From Lineus longissimus (taxonomy: Eukaryota; Nemertea; Pilidiophora; Heteronemertea; Lineidae), in the NCBI RefSeq assembly GCF_910592395.1, contig NC_088317.1, positions 3,534,001 to 3,598,000 of the forward strand: 64,000 nucleotides of DNA, read 5' to 3'. Both the position numbers and the translations under genes were made by a program. The notes below the pieces were generated by a model. It saw only the letters and a program-made list of their open reading frames with translations. It was not told where the DNA came from and did no database searches. Every line of letters starts with the position of its first letter. Position 1 is the stretch's first letter. Shown piece after piece: positions 35,801 through 49,600 of this stretch.

Positions 35801-36458
35801 AAATATTGTGAGGAGTACTTTCCTATGGCGACTCTATCGATAGGTTGGACGACGGGATGGAGTAATAGCGGTAAGGATGTATAATTTGTATTTTGTTATT
35901 AACCATGTCACAAACGTTCGCGTGACTCCAGGAGCCCTAAAAGTCTCACAATAATGAAATGGCTCGTCAAGGCAATTCGGAGGCAATGGCAGCCAATTCA
36001 AGCAGAGACCAAACGACGAGAGTTCCGGTCCTGCTCGAGAAGGATTGGATATATTGTTCTATAAGTAAGCGAAGATAACCCTTTGCAATATTGATTATTC
36101 GTTATTATCATTATCATTATCATTTATCAGTTTATTTTCATTTGTAATTTCAGATTCTGATCAAGTTTATACGCAAGCTATGATCGACGAAATGCTGGAG
36201 TTAATAAAAGACGTAGAACAACCAGTGACTTTCCCAGTACGGGCAGCAATGGTGAAAAAATCGTGGCCTATATTAAAGAACTTAGTTGAAAAATCTATAG
36301 CATATACGTTGAGTATTTGGTCATCTACAGCGGACATTGTTGACTCTGATGACATGGTGCATGTAAGGAATAATATAGCTAAAGAAAAGGTTTATTACGA
36401 TCTCCCTGAGCCACTCAATAATGCATTTATGAACAAGATAGGATTTAAGTATAACTGA
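29853..36458 (+). CDS. FAM151A/menorin-like protein, two DUF2181 (GDPD-like) domains
   Basis: Nine exons: 29853-29970, 33082-33244, 33729-33844, 33953-34109, 34323-34535, 34801-35063, 35211-35360, 35646-35870, 36154-36458. Phases close to give 569 residues, close to human FAM151A. A signal anchor lies at about residues 7-29. Domain 1 (about 58-305) has WYH68GAN, E88-G-D90 and P-I-M-A-Q109-P-P. Domain 2 (about 320-569) has WAH330AAN, LE350AD352, PIMAH371[21 protein letters not shown] and VYYDLPEP, all hallmarks of the FAM151/menorin family, which adopts a glycerophosphodiester-phosphodiesterase-like fold. C. elegans menorin acts in dendrite patterning. Here the second domain is the canonical one, and the first has Gln where the HPP His should be. 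The exon 2 donor (gttggt) is weak. Intron 1 is about 3.1 kb. Confidence 0.92.
33289..33470. mobile_element. MITE-like element, diverged copy of the cagtagaacctctct family
   Basis: It starts TA-cagtggaatctccc and ends aagagagattcta, with internal tttccattccatttgacctctttagtcaggaga that matches the cleaner copy at 55300-55477. It lies in intron 2 of the FAM151A-like gene. Confidence 0.65.
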
Positions 36459-36629
36459 GCTTCAAATGAATCTCTTGAGCTTCAAATAAATCTCTTGAGC
36501 TTCAAATGAATATCTTGAGCTTCAAATGAATCTATTCAGCTTCAAATGAATCTCGTGAGCTTCAAATGAATCTTTTCTGCTTCAAATGAATCTTTTCAGC
36601 TTCAAATGAATCTCTTGAGCCCCAAATGA
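36456..36629. repeat. 20-bp minisatellite starting on the FAM151A-like stop codon
   Basis: Nine near-perfect units of tgagcttcaaatgaatctct run from 36456. The TGA that ends the FAM151A-like protein is the first three bases of the first unit. Confidence 0.93.
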
Positions 36630-36894
36630 ATTCGTATAAGAATAGTTAAGGGAGCAGTTTGATAAATTTTCCAAGCAGACTACCATTCAAGCGTGTCTCT
36701 GCCAGTACATAGCTTCCATGTTGTATAGTGCCATTTTTGTGCGATGGCCAGCGACCTCCTTGGATGACAATGAAGGCGATGCAGACACCATAATTATGAG
36801 GTCAGGTTTGCGACTGTCACACACGAAGTGATGAAAGGCTTGTACAATTGCATATTTTCATCGCCCTAGTTACGACACCAACGCTTTTTCATTA

Positions 36895-36900
36895 AATAAA
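36895..36900 (+). terminator. Polyadenylation signal for the FAM151A-like gene
   Basis: AATAAA 437 bp after the stop codon, the first such signal downstream. A second AATAAA near 37869 is an alternative. Confidence 0.5.
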
Positions 36901-39879
36901 CAAGTCTGTTGTGGCTTCTTGGATATTTCTTGGATGATATTTGATGAGTATACTATTCGGACGACGTCAAACGTGGAGAGATTCTATGGCGGGTGCGGAT
37001 TGGTTGCTGTCGTTTGTCTCATTCTGTCCTCGCCGCGACAGCACCGTATTTACAGTGAACTCACCAGGAGCCGTCATGACCGAAACTAACATACATTATG
37101 GGGGGGGGGGGCATAGTATATACATGTAGGTTCCCAATGACTGTTATGGTTAGCCATAATGTACATAATTGATATGAGTAAGGTAGTATTCATAACTTGT
37201 GTGGTTGTATTGTCCAACATTATATGTTGGGGTAAGGTATTTAATGATTAAATTGTATTTGAGTCAAACATCCTATGTTGTTTCTGCTTGGTGGATATAG
37301 TACTTTCCTAGTGACGAGCGATAATTATCACCGCTCAGCTCAGCTAGCGGGAAATTCGATTTTGATAACATCGTTCGTCGCACCAAAACCAATTATCTGC
37401 GATGACCAGCTGACTGGCAATTTTTGTTTTATGCAATAAATATTGCACATGAGAAAAATCATTCAGGGACAACAATACTCAGGGCAGATAATTTTCCTGA
37501 TTCTGACTACAAAAACTGTGCATTTAATTATTGATGGTTAATTACTTTTTGTTTTCAATATCATCATTAAGTGTGTACAGTAAGCCTATATCTGGTGTCA
37601 TGAAATCGAAACATTGGGCAGAAAATGCAGTAATTTTAATTAAGTGCCATCACATTACTGTTTTTGTATAGAAATAACTTGAATTGTACTGATTTAATTG
37701 AATTGATTGTATACGCGTCTTCACTGACGGTGGATCGTAAACACATGATTGCAATGTCGAATTGTAATAACGGTCCGGATATTTTTTTACCAGCCCTGGG
37801 AAATTCAAAACATCCATCGGCCAGTGCTTCTATGAATATACTGTAATGTTATTATTTCTACTGATTTCAATAAAGTTTTGAACTTTAAAACCCTCTTCGT
37901 TAAAAATTCCTGTTTGTCGTTCGTCGTTTGTAGCTCTTCGTAAGAGTTGCGAAACCTGCCAAGGACAACATGTGCAAGTTTGAGAAATAATAATCTCGAC
38001 ATGTCATGCTGCGTGATTCTGTAATTAATGTTGCTCTGAACATGAGGCAAAGGACATTTTCCTTTCGGTTCTTGCTCCTTGAATGATGTGTAAGATCATT
38101 CTCGGCGCCCGTTTTTAAGACATTTCGCTCGTATTCTTTTTCTTCATCTGCGTTCAGCGTCCTTTGGCGGGGATGGACTGGCTTCCCTTCACGCCCGCCT
38201 TTTTTATGTCTACTTGTTCCTCGACTTCGGTATCGACGGGACATGATTTTTGACGCATGTCATGTTCAGGGGACAGTCTATTCATTTCAAGAATCGCATT
38301 AATATCTCATTTTCCATTCATTGGTGTGTCGATGAAGGCCATCAACACATCAATAGCCTGCACCTTATCCTTAATGGTAAATCTGACGAGAGTAACATTG
38401 CAATTGACAAACGCCATCACTGCTAGCGATTGTGTGGGTGTTCGAAAAGAGGACGACAAGAAACGAATCGCTTATTGCGCTGGTGAACTGATGAGAAGAA
38501 GCCATGCAATGCGAGATCGTGCGATGGAGAAGAAGGAACAACTCTGTGTTCTTTACTGATGAGACTAGCGTTTGGGAGAAGTGTCACGGCTTTATTGCAG
38601 ATCGAGTACCCGACAAAATTTTGGTTAGCCATGGAATATTTTGGTAGTGATGACCTTCTTTTGTGAGTTTGTCAGGGATTCTGCAATTAAGCAATTCAGT
38701 TGAAATTTATATTTAGAACGTATTTCATTTTTTGAACGAAGACAGCTGGAGGATGATGGCGTCAATGAAACGGGCTGCGAAAGGTAGGGATGCTTAAATC
38801 GGGGGGCATGTACTACCTGTGTATATTCATTTGGAATTTCGTCACCCTGCGCGTTCTATCATGCACCTTTTTTCAATTTGATAGTTGCCTAAATCAATAT
38901 ATCAATACCGAACCACCAGAGACCCCGACACGGGCACAATGCCCAGGCTGTTGATGTGTGAATGTCTCTCTGGCCCAAGATATCTGGGAATGCCAATTTT
39001 CCTGATTGAGTTGGGCAACATTTTACTGAAAAACAACTGCGATGGCTCCTGGCGCGGGTATTGTCAGTGAAACTGGGCCGAGCGCCTATGCGTCCACGCA
39101 GGATTCGAATCCCGCGAGGAGGGTGTTTTGGAGTTCACCCCAGGAAGAGAACTAGCAGATTCCCTTTTTCTCAAAGTCTGAATTATTAAGGTGGGTGTAA
39201 TCATGAATAATCATACCAGGGTGACGATTATGCAGCCTATGCGAAGCGCTTTGAAAGGCGCTATGGCTCCCAACCGAGTTTTTTGTATTTCTGATGTTGC
39301 AAACGTTTGTCTAAATGTCGTCAGCGTTGGTGTATATTCGCAATGCATGTTGAACCCAGTCCAGAAAATTCATAAAGCGGAATCTCAATCACTGTTTTGT
39401 CACGATTTTTTACAGCTAAAAAAGCTGAGAGATGAGCCTTATCCTTGCCTAGTGGTTGTGACTTTGTCCTCTTTAGCTCGACCAGCATGATTAAAAATCA
39501 CACGCACCAGGCCCCCACACAGTCACTTCGCGAATGCATTGTGATCTTTAGATCTCTAAATCGAAGACGTGATAGTCATTATTCGTGCTGGTCTGGCAAT
39601 ATCTACGGACCGGCGAGACGAGAGGGAGGACACTAAATTCAGGCCCTGGGGCATTGGATCTCGAGATACTGGATTGGATCGAGCAGCATCTTGGACTCGA
39701 CTATCGATCTAGTTATACAGTTCGAGATCGAGCCCTATCCCTAGCTTTGACAGTTTCACTATCGAAAGCCGGGATCTGCGGTCATCAACTCGAGACAGCA
39801 GCTGTGACGGCTCCTGACCAAGTTTACAGCATCGGCCGCGTACATAGAATCTTTTTAGTTTAACTATAATTCAATAGAT

Positions 39880-39999
39880 AGCGCACCCGGTCTTCGGACC
39901 AAAATGTCGAATTTGCATACACACGTTGAAATTCTCACATAGTCAGTAGATAGAGTGCGACTTGGCGAAAATGATCATCATTGACGACGCTTGGAGAAT
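39880..39999. repeat. Dispersed repeat, partner of 13210-13336
   Basis: Shares the 21-mer cattgacgacgcttggagaa(t) and weaker upstream similarity with the copy in front of the S28 peptidase gene. Both copies stop similar just after the 21-mer, which suggests a common element end. Confidence 0.5.
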
Positions 40000-42979
40000 A
40001 GTTCAATAAGGTCAAGGCCGATTTGTATAATTCAACATTTTGTCAAAATAAAAACATCGTATTCTGTGAAAATGTGCGTAGTTTTAGTCCGGTTGATCAA
40101 TCCTGCTGTTACACAGCTTACCGTATACCAGAAAGATATCTAGTAAGTTAAATTAAGTTGAGTGGAATGTGTAAAAATCGAGGTTCAAAAGTGAGCACTG
40201 GACTGTGAGTCACTGACGACGCTGACTGTCAGTCAGTGTCAAGCACTTTCTGCTACTGTAGGCCCTACTGCTTCGTGCATTGGATTGCCATTTATGCACT
40301 CTTAAGCACTGTGCAGTGCAGCTGCCATGCCAGGGCTAGCAAGTTATGCATCCAAAATTTACCAAGATAACTTCTTTTAATATCAATTTTGATAAGTTCT
40401 TTTTTGATTTATTTCATAATTTGATCCCTCCCCATGGTCCCCTGAGTATCGAATAGACTTCAATAGACACTATCGCACCGCCACCAGTTGGGGGTCACTC
40501 GTGACGAAGCAGTGGATAACAAGTAAATGATCATGAGGGGTTAATGGCAATGGAGGGACCCCATTTACAAGAACCTTTTTTACAAGATAACCCTGTTCCA
40601 CCTAGGGTCAGGAAAACAAACCATCTTTACAATAGACCTTCATCAGGCTTCACCGTTAAAAACGATGGCTTGAAAGGGCTCTGTTAATAGTTGGTGTTGA
40701 TGTCCAATGAGGCGATATGAGAAAACAAATTGTTTTTTCTTTCAAATTCTTTATTGTTGTACATTCCAAGGATGACACATGGCGTTTTGGGATGTCTTGT
40801 AGGAGGAAACCCGCACACCGGGAGAAAACCTACGCGATCGGAGGGAGTCGCCAACTCCATCATACAGGTGACAGGCGCAGCCCAAATATCTATCATGACT
40901 TCATCAAACATGAACATTACATTGATGGTTGTCTTAAGTATTTACTGCACCACTCCGAAAGCCCAATTAGGAGGAGGACCAGGGAGATCTTTGTAGCACT
41001 ATCCCTTTAAAACATGTTCAACTCCTTAACAAAGGAACACTAATAAGTGTCCAAGAAACACAATGCTAAATTGAGATCATACTATTGTTCGACTCCAACA
41101 CAAAAGTATAAGCCAGCAGTATTCACAACGGAAACGCCAGCACTAAACCTCTGCATGCATTCATCATGTCTCTATACATGGATTAGCTTTTGTATTATAA
41201 AAACCCATTGTAATACGACTGGTCACTTTGCTGTCAATTGGTTAAGGACCCAATTTGAATAACAAAAGAACCACATTTCTCATGGCTCTGGAGAGCTGGT
41301 CTGCCAACTTTGCATGACAAAAGGAGCACCTTTGACATTAATCTGCATGACAAAAGATGTGACCTTGACATGGCAAAGACTAAAAGTTGGTTTGCCAGCT
41401 CTTTTTTGGCAAGTAGAGTCTTGATCTCATTTAGACATTTTATTTACGAAACATTCGTTTTTACATACAAGATTTACAAGTACATGTACATGCATACAAG
41501 ACAAATATTCTAAAAACGTCAAAAAGTGGACGTTCTTAAAATGACAATTTGCTTGATCCATTCAGTACCAATCTAATCTAAAATCTTTTTGACGGGGCAA
41601 AAAGATATTTTTCGTAACTCGCAGAATGCTTGAACGTTGAAGAAAAGACTTGAGCTTTGTTCCTGTGCGACCACTGGGGTAGGATCAGGAACCAGTCTAG
41701 TCGGTTAAATTCAGAGTTAAACTAACTATTGATCATGGTAGGTTTCAATAAAACAGTGAGAGTTTTAAACTTACTGTTTTATTAGATGGTACGAGGGTAT
41801 TAGTAAATTTTAATTTACTGATACCCGAGGAAATGATTTCAACAAATTCACTATGTTGTTGGTCAGTTGTCTCAAGCATTGGCGCTGAGCGACTGAGCCA
41901 GCCATTGACGATAACAAGTCGAGGGCATTCAGGTTATCGGATCTCAGGCCGATTGTCAGTGGATTCTGTGGTACTAGAGAGATCAAGCAACATTATATAA
42001 GAGGCCTACGTTTCCATCAGACACATGTGTTCTTGTTTCCTGGGGTCAGAGAAACAACAACACATGGACCCCATGTCTCAAGTGATGGACACAATCAAAT
42101 GAAATATCGACGAGTTTAGGTGATTTATGAGCAGAAAAATCAATTTTGCTTGAAAACAGTTCAAGTGTGGTCGTTGGCTACCCTGGCAGCTGCAGACAAC
42201 GCTGTCCCATCCATTGTTCACCACCCCACCCTGTATTTTGCTTTCTTGGATCCAAAAGTGCTCTGTTGCTCCCCTGCCAGTCTCCTGGTAACCTCAAACA
42301 CCCCCATCCCATAATTTCGATTCCATCTTTTGATGGGTGTAAGATTTTGACCCATGGCAATCGTAGAGTCATTGCCATATAAAGAAGGTAACTTTGCAAT
42401 CTCACCATCAGAAAATATTAGGATTTTGATTAAATCACCTTTCAATCAGATATTTCAATAAAACACAACTTGGTATAAGGATAAGGCCTACGATGACAAA
42501 AATACAATCAAACCGTCATCAAATTGTTCCTTGATGACAACTGGAGAGGATGTGCTGGGTCGACATCATCCTTCTCTCTTCTGTGGGATGCTTCACCATG
42601 CTGAAAAGGAATAGATAGCATTTTAACATGTTGCAGGTGCATATACTCTAGTTGATACAAATGCTAGGTGTATGCTTGAAACCAGTCGGGCAAGGATCTT
42701 TGTTTGGTGAGTGGCCACAAATTTGGCGTGTTGTCGCCAATTCGAGTGCGCGGGGCCCTTGAAACTCTCCTTGACAAAGCGAGCCATGGACCGAGTTACC
42801 ACAGTGTGTTAATAGATGGGGGAGTTTTTCACGGAAATAAGCAAGATCCAGCTACACCGACGCTGGGCAGGAACAGCATCTTTATGACAGAGAACGTTGG
42901 GAATTCCCAGTTGAAATCAAGAAAGATATGCGCAGATGCTTCTTTGTGCAAACCTAATTTTAGAAATACACTGCTGGTA

Positions 42980-43621
42980 CAGTAGAACCTCTCTATTAAG
43001 GACACCCTCAGGACTGAAAAGTGCTCTCCTTAACCCTATAACCGTCTTACGTACAGATCAGCACGTTGGGTAATGACCATTGTAATGCCTTAGGCTGGCC
43101 TGGTTCCATCGATGATCGTATAGATGGCGACGTTGTTCTCTACGAGGCTCTTGCTGGTGCGGGAATGCTCAGAACATGTTTCGTAAACTTTTGACCTTAT
43201 AGGGGGGTTGGGACAAGCGGGGAGGCAAAAAATAACAATATATAAATGTTTTTGGGCCCTCTAGCCTGTCTTCTGAAGGGGCACCCCCATCTCGACACAA
43301 GGTCAAGGTCATCCTGAAGGTCATGACCTGTTACAGGGTGGCAAATTTGGTATCACTGGAAAGCGGAGATCAAGGGCTATCCAAAAATTAATAGTTTTAA
43401 GGGGTTATCTCTTCATATAACTGAGGTAAAAATCTTTACCCCATAATTCACGGTTCCTGATTTGCAGAAAGACAAATTAGACACTTAAAGGGTTAATAGA
43501 GAGGTGTCCTGATTAGAGAGGTCAAATTGAATGGATGCAACCTATTTGGGACCACAACTAGTGTCATCAATAGAGATGGTGTCCTTAATAGAGAGGTGTC
43601 CACTAAGTCAGGTTCTACTCC
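42980..43621. mobile_element. MITE of the cagtagaacctctct family, interrupted by ~430 bp
   Basis: The left part begins TA-cagtagaacctctctattaaggacacc. The right part (from about 43490) reads ttaatagagaggtgtcctgattagagaggtcaaattgaatgg and ends caggttctact. Between them is unrelated sequence containing the words agcacgttggg and ggaagcggagatcaagg, so either an insertion occurred or two copies flank a spacer. Confidence 0.75.
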
Positions 43622-46600
43622 AAAAGTATTAACTGGTAAATTTTGCAAGGGCTGATATGACTTGGCCACGAGGGGCACTTCTGCGGGTGTGAAGGGCGAA
43701 ACTCTGTGGACTGGCGACAACTTGCAACACAAGATCCTTGCAGGACTGGTGAAAATCAAGCCACCAGTGAGATATCTATGGGTGACAAACTAATTTCACT
43801 TATTTCATCGAAATCAAGTATCGAGTTGTTGCCACTTTTCTTTGGAAATTTTGCCTTGTAAAAGCATATTTCTGAATGATGCAATCATATATCGAGTAGC
43901 AAGCTTTAATATGCTTAGAACGAGTAGCAGATGAAGCTGTGAACATTCCTTATTGTCTAGTTCTTTTTGCACATTTTGCAACAGTGTATTGTTTTACTAA
44001 TTAAGACTGGTCCAAACTATCATCACTGTGAGTCTGATGAAAATCACACTATAATTGGTGTCCCGAAAACAAGATCGGAAAATTGTTCCTCGACAGAGAG
44101 CTCACGATCTCTAAATCAGGCCACACCTAATCAAGGACATTTGAAAAACTGAAATTGATTTGTTTATATTACCGTGTGATAGCATCCTTCCAAATGTATG
44201 AGATAGGCTGTCCTCGTGGTGGCTGCAGGATATCATGTCCGGGCTCTATGTCCGTAGCTTTCCCTAAGTCCAGAGAGTCCCTTCGGAATTCGAACGTCAT
44301 TATAGTCTATTAGAACATTGTCATTGTAGTCTATTAGAACGACGGACATTTCGGTGTCCAATCCATCCACACAGCAAACACGTTCCCTTCCCGATCTTAG
44401 CGAAGGTTCTCCTTGAATTGGTCTGTCAAGGCATCGTTTGCTGAACTGTGGTTCGTCATTCCTGCACATGGATATCCCTCAGCGCAACCGTTCGATCCAC
44501 TGAATCCACTCGGCTCTCGGTCGTCTGCTGTATCTGTGAGCGACTGGAAAACAAAATTTAGGGTTACTCCATTGTTCTACCATGATTAATGCACTTGTGC
44601 CATGAGGCCTTTCATTCAGTTTCATCAACTTCACCAAGGTTGTTTGATGATAGAATCACAACCCTTAAATCCTACACCATTCGTTACAAACTAGAAATTT
44701 TTCCAATTGCACTCAGATTAGCTGCTCTCCATCAGCACTACAACCTGAGCATTTTCAATGGGTGAGCCTGAGAGCTCATGAACACTTGTTAGAGACCCAA
44801 ACCACTGCAAAACTGAAGTGCTTTCACTTTTGATGCAGTTTGTGTTTGGTAAAGTGCAACTGGAGTGATGCAATGATGAAACCATGGATGGAAAATCTAA
44901 TAATAAATATCGGCACACCCTGTAACACGTTAGGGCCGAATTCGTTCGGTTTCCCGAGTAAAATCTCCCTCAGTTGCTGAAGTCTTCAAGCAATATCGGA
45001 GTATCGTCACCATGGCACATCTCTGCCTGAATGACCCGGTCGATCAAAACAAAATGGTGGCTGAAGTGGGTTCACTAGTTTCTGGAAGCGGTTGGATCTT
45101 CTATACTGTCATGTCACCTGTTTATAGTTACCGTTTATGTGTTAGATTCCTTCGTCATCCAAAATCTTGGAGAGTCCCGTCTACCATAGTACGATTGTAG
45201 ATCTTGGTTGAGTGGTTGGGTCGTCTCGACAGCCATCATCTCACTCTGCAGAGGGCTAGATAACAGGAAAAATACATTCAAGGACCAATCTCAAACTGAA
45301 TAGATTGAAATTAAAATAATTCCTTTTTTTCATTTGGGCGAGATGGTTGTCTCTACTAACAAATTCTCAAGTTGTCTACCTCTTTAAAAATGAGAACGTT
45401 TGGCATTTGTTTGGTTTGACTGATAACGTAACAATGACCACGATGTCACTGCAATCATCTTGTGACAGTTTCAGTGAGGATTTTGAATAAAAATATGCCT
45501 CTCATTCGCTGTGACACCTACAAAAATATGCAATAATGATTAATGTTATATCAAAATATGTCCTATTGATTTGCCCCTTTTTTCATCAGGACTTTTCAAT
45601 AGTTGCATCACGTTGTTGTTTTTGAGTGCTAAATCTCTTGAAAATGGTGTTCATTGGAGCTCGCTATGCTCTTCTCGTAAATATATGTCACAGACAGTGT
45701 CAACTGATTTCAAGTCTTTGTTGACTATTTCCACAATTTTTTTTTCTTCTCTGACTGCTGGTTGGACAGTCATGAAGTTTGGATCATGGGGACATTTTAT
45801 ATTTAATAACGAGGACTAAGTGATGCTCACCCTGCAGGCTGCAACAACTTTTGTGTCCCTTGTCCTTGTGTCCCTTGTCCTTGTGTCCCTGGTCCTTGTG
45901 TCCCTGGTCCCGTGGCCCTGGACCTTGTGGCCTTTGTACAATGTTGGACCGGGCTGCCAAAAAAGAAAAAAAATTTTATTGAAGGGATTATCAAATTTCT
46001 GAGTGTTTCCACTGCATTAAGTTCACACTGAATCCGATTTAAAACTGCTTTGCAGAGAGCACTCTCTGGAATACAGATTTGTTACACCGGTTTCAAAACG
46101 GCTGCGCCACACCTGGCCTAATGCGCATTCGATTCGATTTGAAAAGTGTCACCCGCACCTCGTATCATAGAAATGAAAAAAATATACAAACGGCCAGAAT
46201 AATAAAAGTTAACTTCTGCAATGCTTTATTTATTCATAAATCATCAAAATAATGTAAAATGGGCTGGTTTAAAAAGCACTATGCTCCCCCTTTAACAGTC
46301 AACTTTCATTCTAGCACACCAGCTACAGATATGCCCAATACGTCTTAAAGTTGATTGTACAGTCAATTCAGTGTGACCGCAGCATAAATGAAATAGTGTA
46401 CATCAGATTGATACTTTTTCGGACGTAACTGAGGACTAAGTGATGCTTACCCCGTTTGAATCCAACATTGGCATCAAGACTGTATTCTTCGTGTCCAGTG
46501 GCTCCTTGGCTGACCAGCTGGAGGCCGGCTCTCCTTCTTCATCGCCGTCTTGTCGATTTCAGGGGGTGTATATTATTAGCTTTGTGAGGCACAAGGAGGT

Positions 46601-49600
46601 CAAGAACACTGTTGTTATTCAAAGAGCCCAATGTCTTCGTCATATGTACTAAACTGGTTTAGCACAAGTCCCACACGGACACGCCTGACATTTCGTCCGA
46701 CGAAATTCCGCAGGTTAACAACAGGCCTTGGACCCCAGTCATTCCATCCCCCTCGAGATCAGGTAGGGGATCGCTGGCCAGCTATTGCTTACTATTGTTA
46801 ACAGTCGTAAGACTTATCCCGCCAACACTCTAAAACAAGGGGACCAATTGAATGACTAGCGACACGCAACTGTCTATTCCCCCCATCAATCAACCACAAT
46901 GACTCAAGGGGAACACGTACTTTGAACCTAAGTCCATGTCATCACCGTCGAAACTTAGATGAGGACCGCAGAACAAAGTGGCAAGCATGCCTGGGACCCA
47001 GCCACCGCGCTTTGGAAATGAGATGAGATAGACTCAAGTCGCCAGTCACGATAACCAAATACACCAAGCGTATAGCTTGAATCGAACCCAATCTATCATC
47101 GTCATTGGTCACCTGGCCTGGCCTGGACAACTGAAAGCTGAATAGGTTCAAATAGATGATAAGCAGGAAACAAAAGAATAACAACTATAATAGCTAGATA
47201 ACTACGATAGCTAGTAACTACGATAACTACTCTAACAACTAGAATAACAACAATAGCTACAAAATGAGCAAGTCGGTCATCAGACACACTTCCAACTCTC
47301 ACAATGGTCACCATAGTCTCTCCCCCCCCGCCCCACATGACCTCCCGCACCCTTTTCCTATCCCGTCTCAAACACACACACACACACGCACACGCACACC
47401 TACAGATAACAATATGCAACCTTGAAACATATAAATAATCGACCAATTTGCCGATAATGGTGTCACTGTCAATCACTGATATTTTGAAAAATACTTTGGA
47501 TCCAAAAAATGATATCGCAGTGGCTACATGTATGTACAGCAACGCATTAAATCTTGACGTTTATCTCAGATGGTGTGGCATTCGTATAATGGTGCTACGA
47601 GATTTTCTACTAAGTCTACTTCACTTTGCACGTGTTTTGGTCATTCTACTATTGTAATTGCTTTTGAAACACGGGGCTACACTGCTTAATGAGAGGAATA
47701 CCCCTTACACAGGAGAGACTTTTGGTGTCTTCTACTCCACATCAAATATACTATTGACTCTGGGATGTACATGTAATAAGGAGACTTCTGAGAAGAAAAT
47801 AACACAAATTTTGTGAACATAGCTTATTTATTTGTAATTCTTTACAGATTCTTGAAAAACGTTTAAAAGCCTGGCAATTTACAGTCATATTATGGCAGGC
47901 AGTGAAACTGAAAGAATCAGTAAATCTCTTTTAATTCAATATTTTTTTCAACTCTATGTAACTCGTTGATAGGGCTTGGTGCATACTGCGACAAGTGTTC
48001 AACTTCATTTTCGTCATTTTACAAGTTTCTTATTATACTAACAGCAATTTGACAGTGTCACATCTATCGACAAATCAGGCAATTCATATCCTGATACTAT
48101 ACATACCCTTCCTCTTGCGATACGAGATTCTCCCATTGTGGACAAGGTTGCAGCATCTGTAATGATAAATTCAATTCTGCTTTAAGTCGTGATATCATTA
48201 CCTGAAAATGATGGTTATAGTAAATTTTGTAGCAACTGCAGAATAGCCGGGAGACTCTGTGCTAAATGATAGGAATGTGTTCATAATGTACAGAGGGACA
48301 GAGTGTACTTAATGTACAGAGCTACTGCTGTCCCGGTTATTCTGAGGTTAGGCCGTAAATTTCTTATGCATTTTAGGTCATAAGTTTCAGAGGTCTTGGC
48401 AAAGAATTTTCCCGCCAAAAATAGACAAAGAAAGACAAGTTGTCCTCTCTTCCAAAATCTTCTTTGTCCCTAAAAGAAATTGATAATGTCAAGATTCAGT
48501 CTAGGTGATACTCACCTTGTAGAAGATTGATGCTAAACACGAATGATTTTGCTATTTCGAAATGTTGAAACAGTCAAAATCTGAGTGTGTTCTTCTGAGA
48601 AGGACCATCCATGTCCACCCTGCCACAATAAGTGATCTGCCTGCACTACACTAAAAGCATGCATTGGAAGGTCTAAAATGTGACAGGTAGTGGTTTTATG
48701 TAACGCACTCAAACTTTCTTTCAAGGTTGGCATTAGTTTTTGTTGGTAGGTTCAGTCTTTTGTTCACCCGAACATTGGTGTCGGATGATAATGTGATTGA
48801 CCATAAGGAATAAATGAGTAACACTTGTAGAAATCATACAGGATGTTAATCAATAATGTTGTTACTTTTCAAGATGAAATTCTTTTATGTATAAAAAAGC
48901 TTTTTTCCTAAAACAGTGTCTTGAAAAGAAAACTAGTAGCCCAAAAAATGATGAAGTTCCATTGTTACTAAATATTAGTAACATTATTATAGATTTGTAG
49001 AAAATATACTAGGTGTTAATCAATAGTGTTGTTAGTTTTCAAGATGAATATTTTTTTGTATATAATCATAAATCATTTTTTCCTAAAAAACTAGAAAACT
49101 AATAGTATAATTAATAGTAGCAAAAAGTGGTGAACTTCTTGTTGATACTTGCTATTTATTCACAATGAGCCATTTTAAGACCCCTGTTATTTTTAAAGCC
49201 TCAAGTTTTAATGCTCTGTTAGAACGATAGAAGCAGTTATACCAATATCCTTTTTTTAATTACTTTGAAATACCCAGGGGGTCAAGGTGTGTGGGAGGGG
49301 GGGGGGGGGGGGTATCAGGAAGCTCAGGATTCAGGCTTTTAAAAGAGCTCACAAAGTTTTCGATAAACATGATGTAATTACTTTAGCAACGCTGATAATT
49401 TTCCTTGTAACTGTAATACTACATACAAGACCCCGAAAGTCATGTCGCGTAACTTGTATTTCACATCGCTGAATGACACCCTTACTGGCCCCCTGGCTTG
49501 ACATGTGTACCGTTGCGTGCAAATCTCCTTGGCAATGAAAGCGCAAGAAAGACCCACGTGAGATTTTTCCTCATTCTGACATACAAGTTGACGCAAAAAA

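Noticed and set aside
37900-38244. Basic 114-codon minus frame starting MSRRYRSRG
   Set aside because: No recognisable domain, and its second half reads like non-coding DNA; no flanking exons could be joined.
38257-38650. Overlapping reading frames with FTDETSVWEK reminiscent of a Tc1/IS630 DDE transposase
   Set aside because: The match is one short phrase in a frame full of stops, with no second or third catalytic motif and no terminal repeats found.
40684-41010. Overlapping ORFs on both strands and shared word ccactccgaaagccc with 60947
   Set aside because: A 15-base match alone is not enough to define a repeat family, and neither frame looks like protein.
42120-42445. Pairs of opposite-strand ORFs of 64-78 codons
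   Set aside because: Composition-driven; no motif or exon structure.
48533-48733. 66-codon minus frame near a good donor (48517)
   Set aside because: The frame ends in a stop before the donor and the frame reaching the donor has a stop just upstream; no family similarity.
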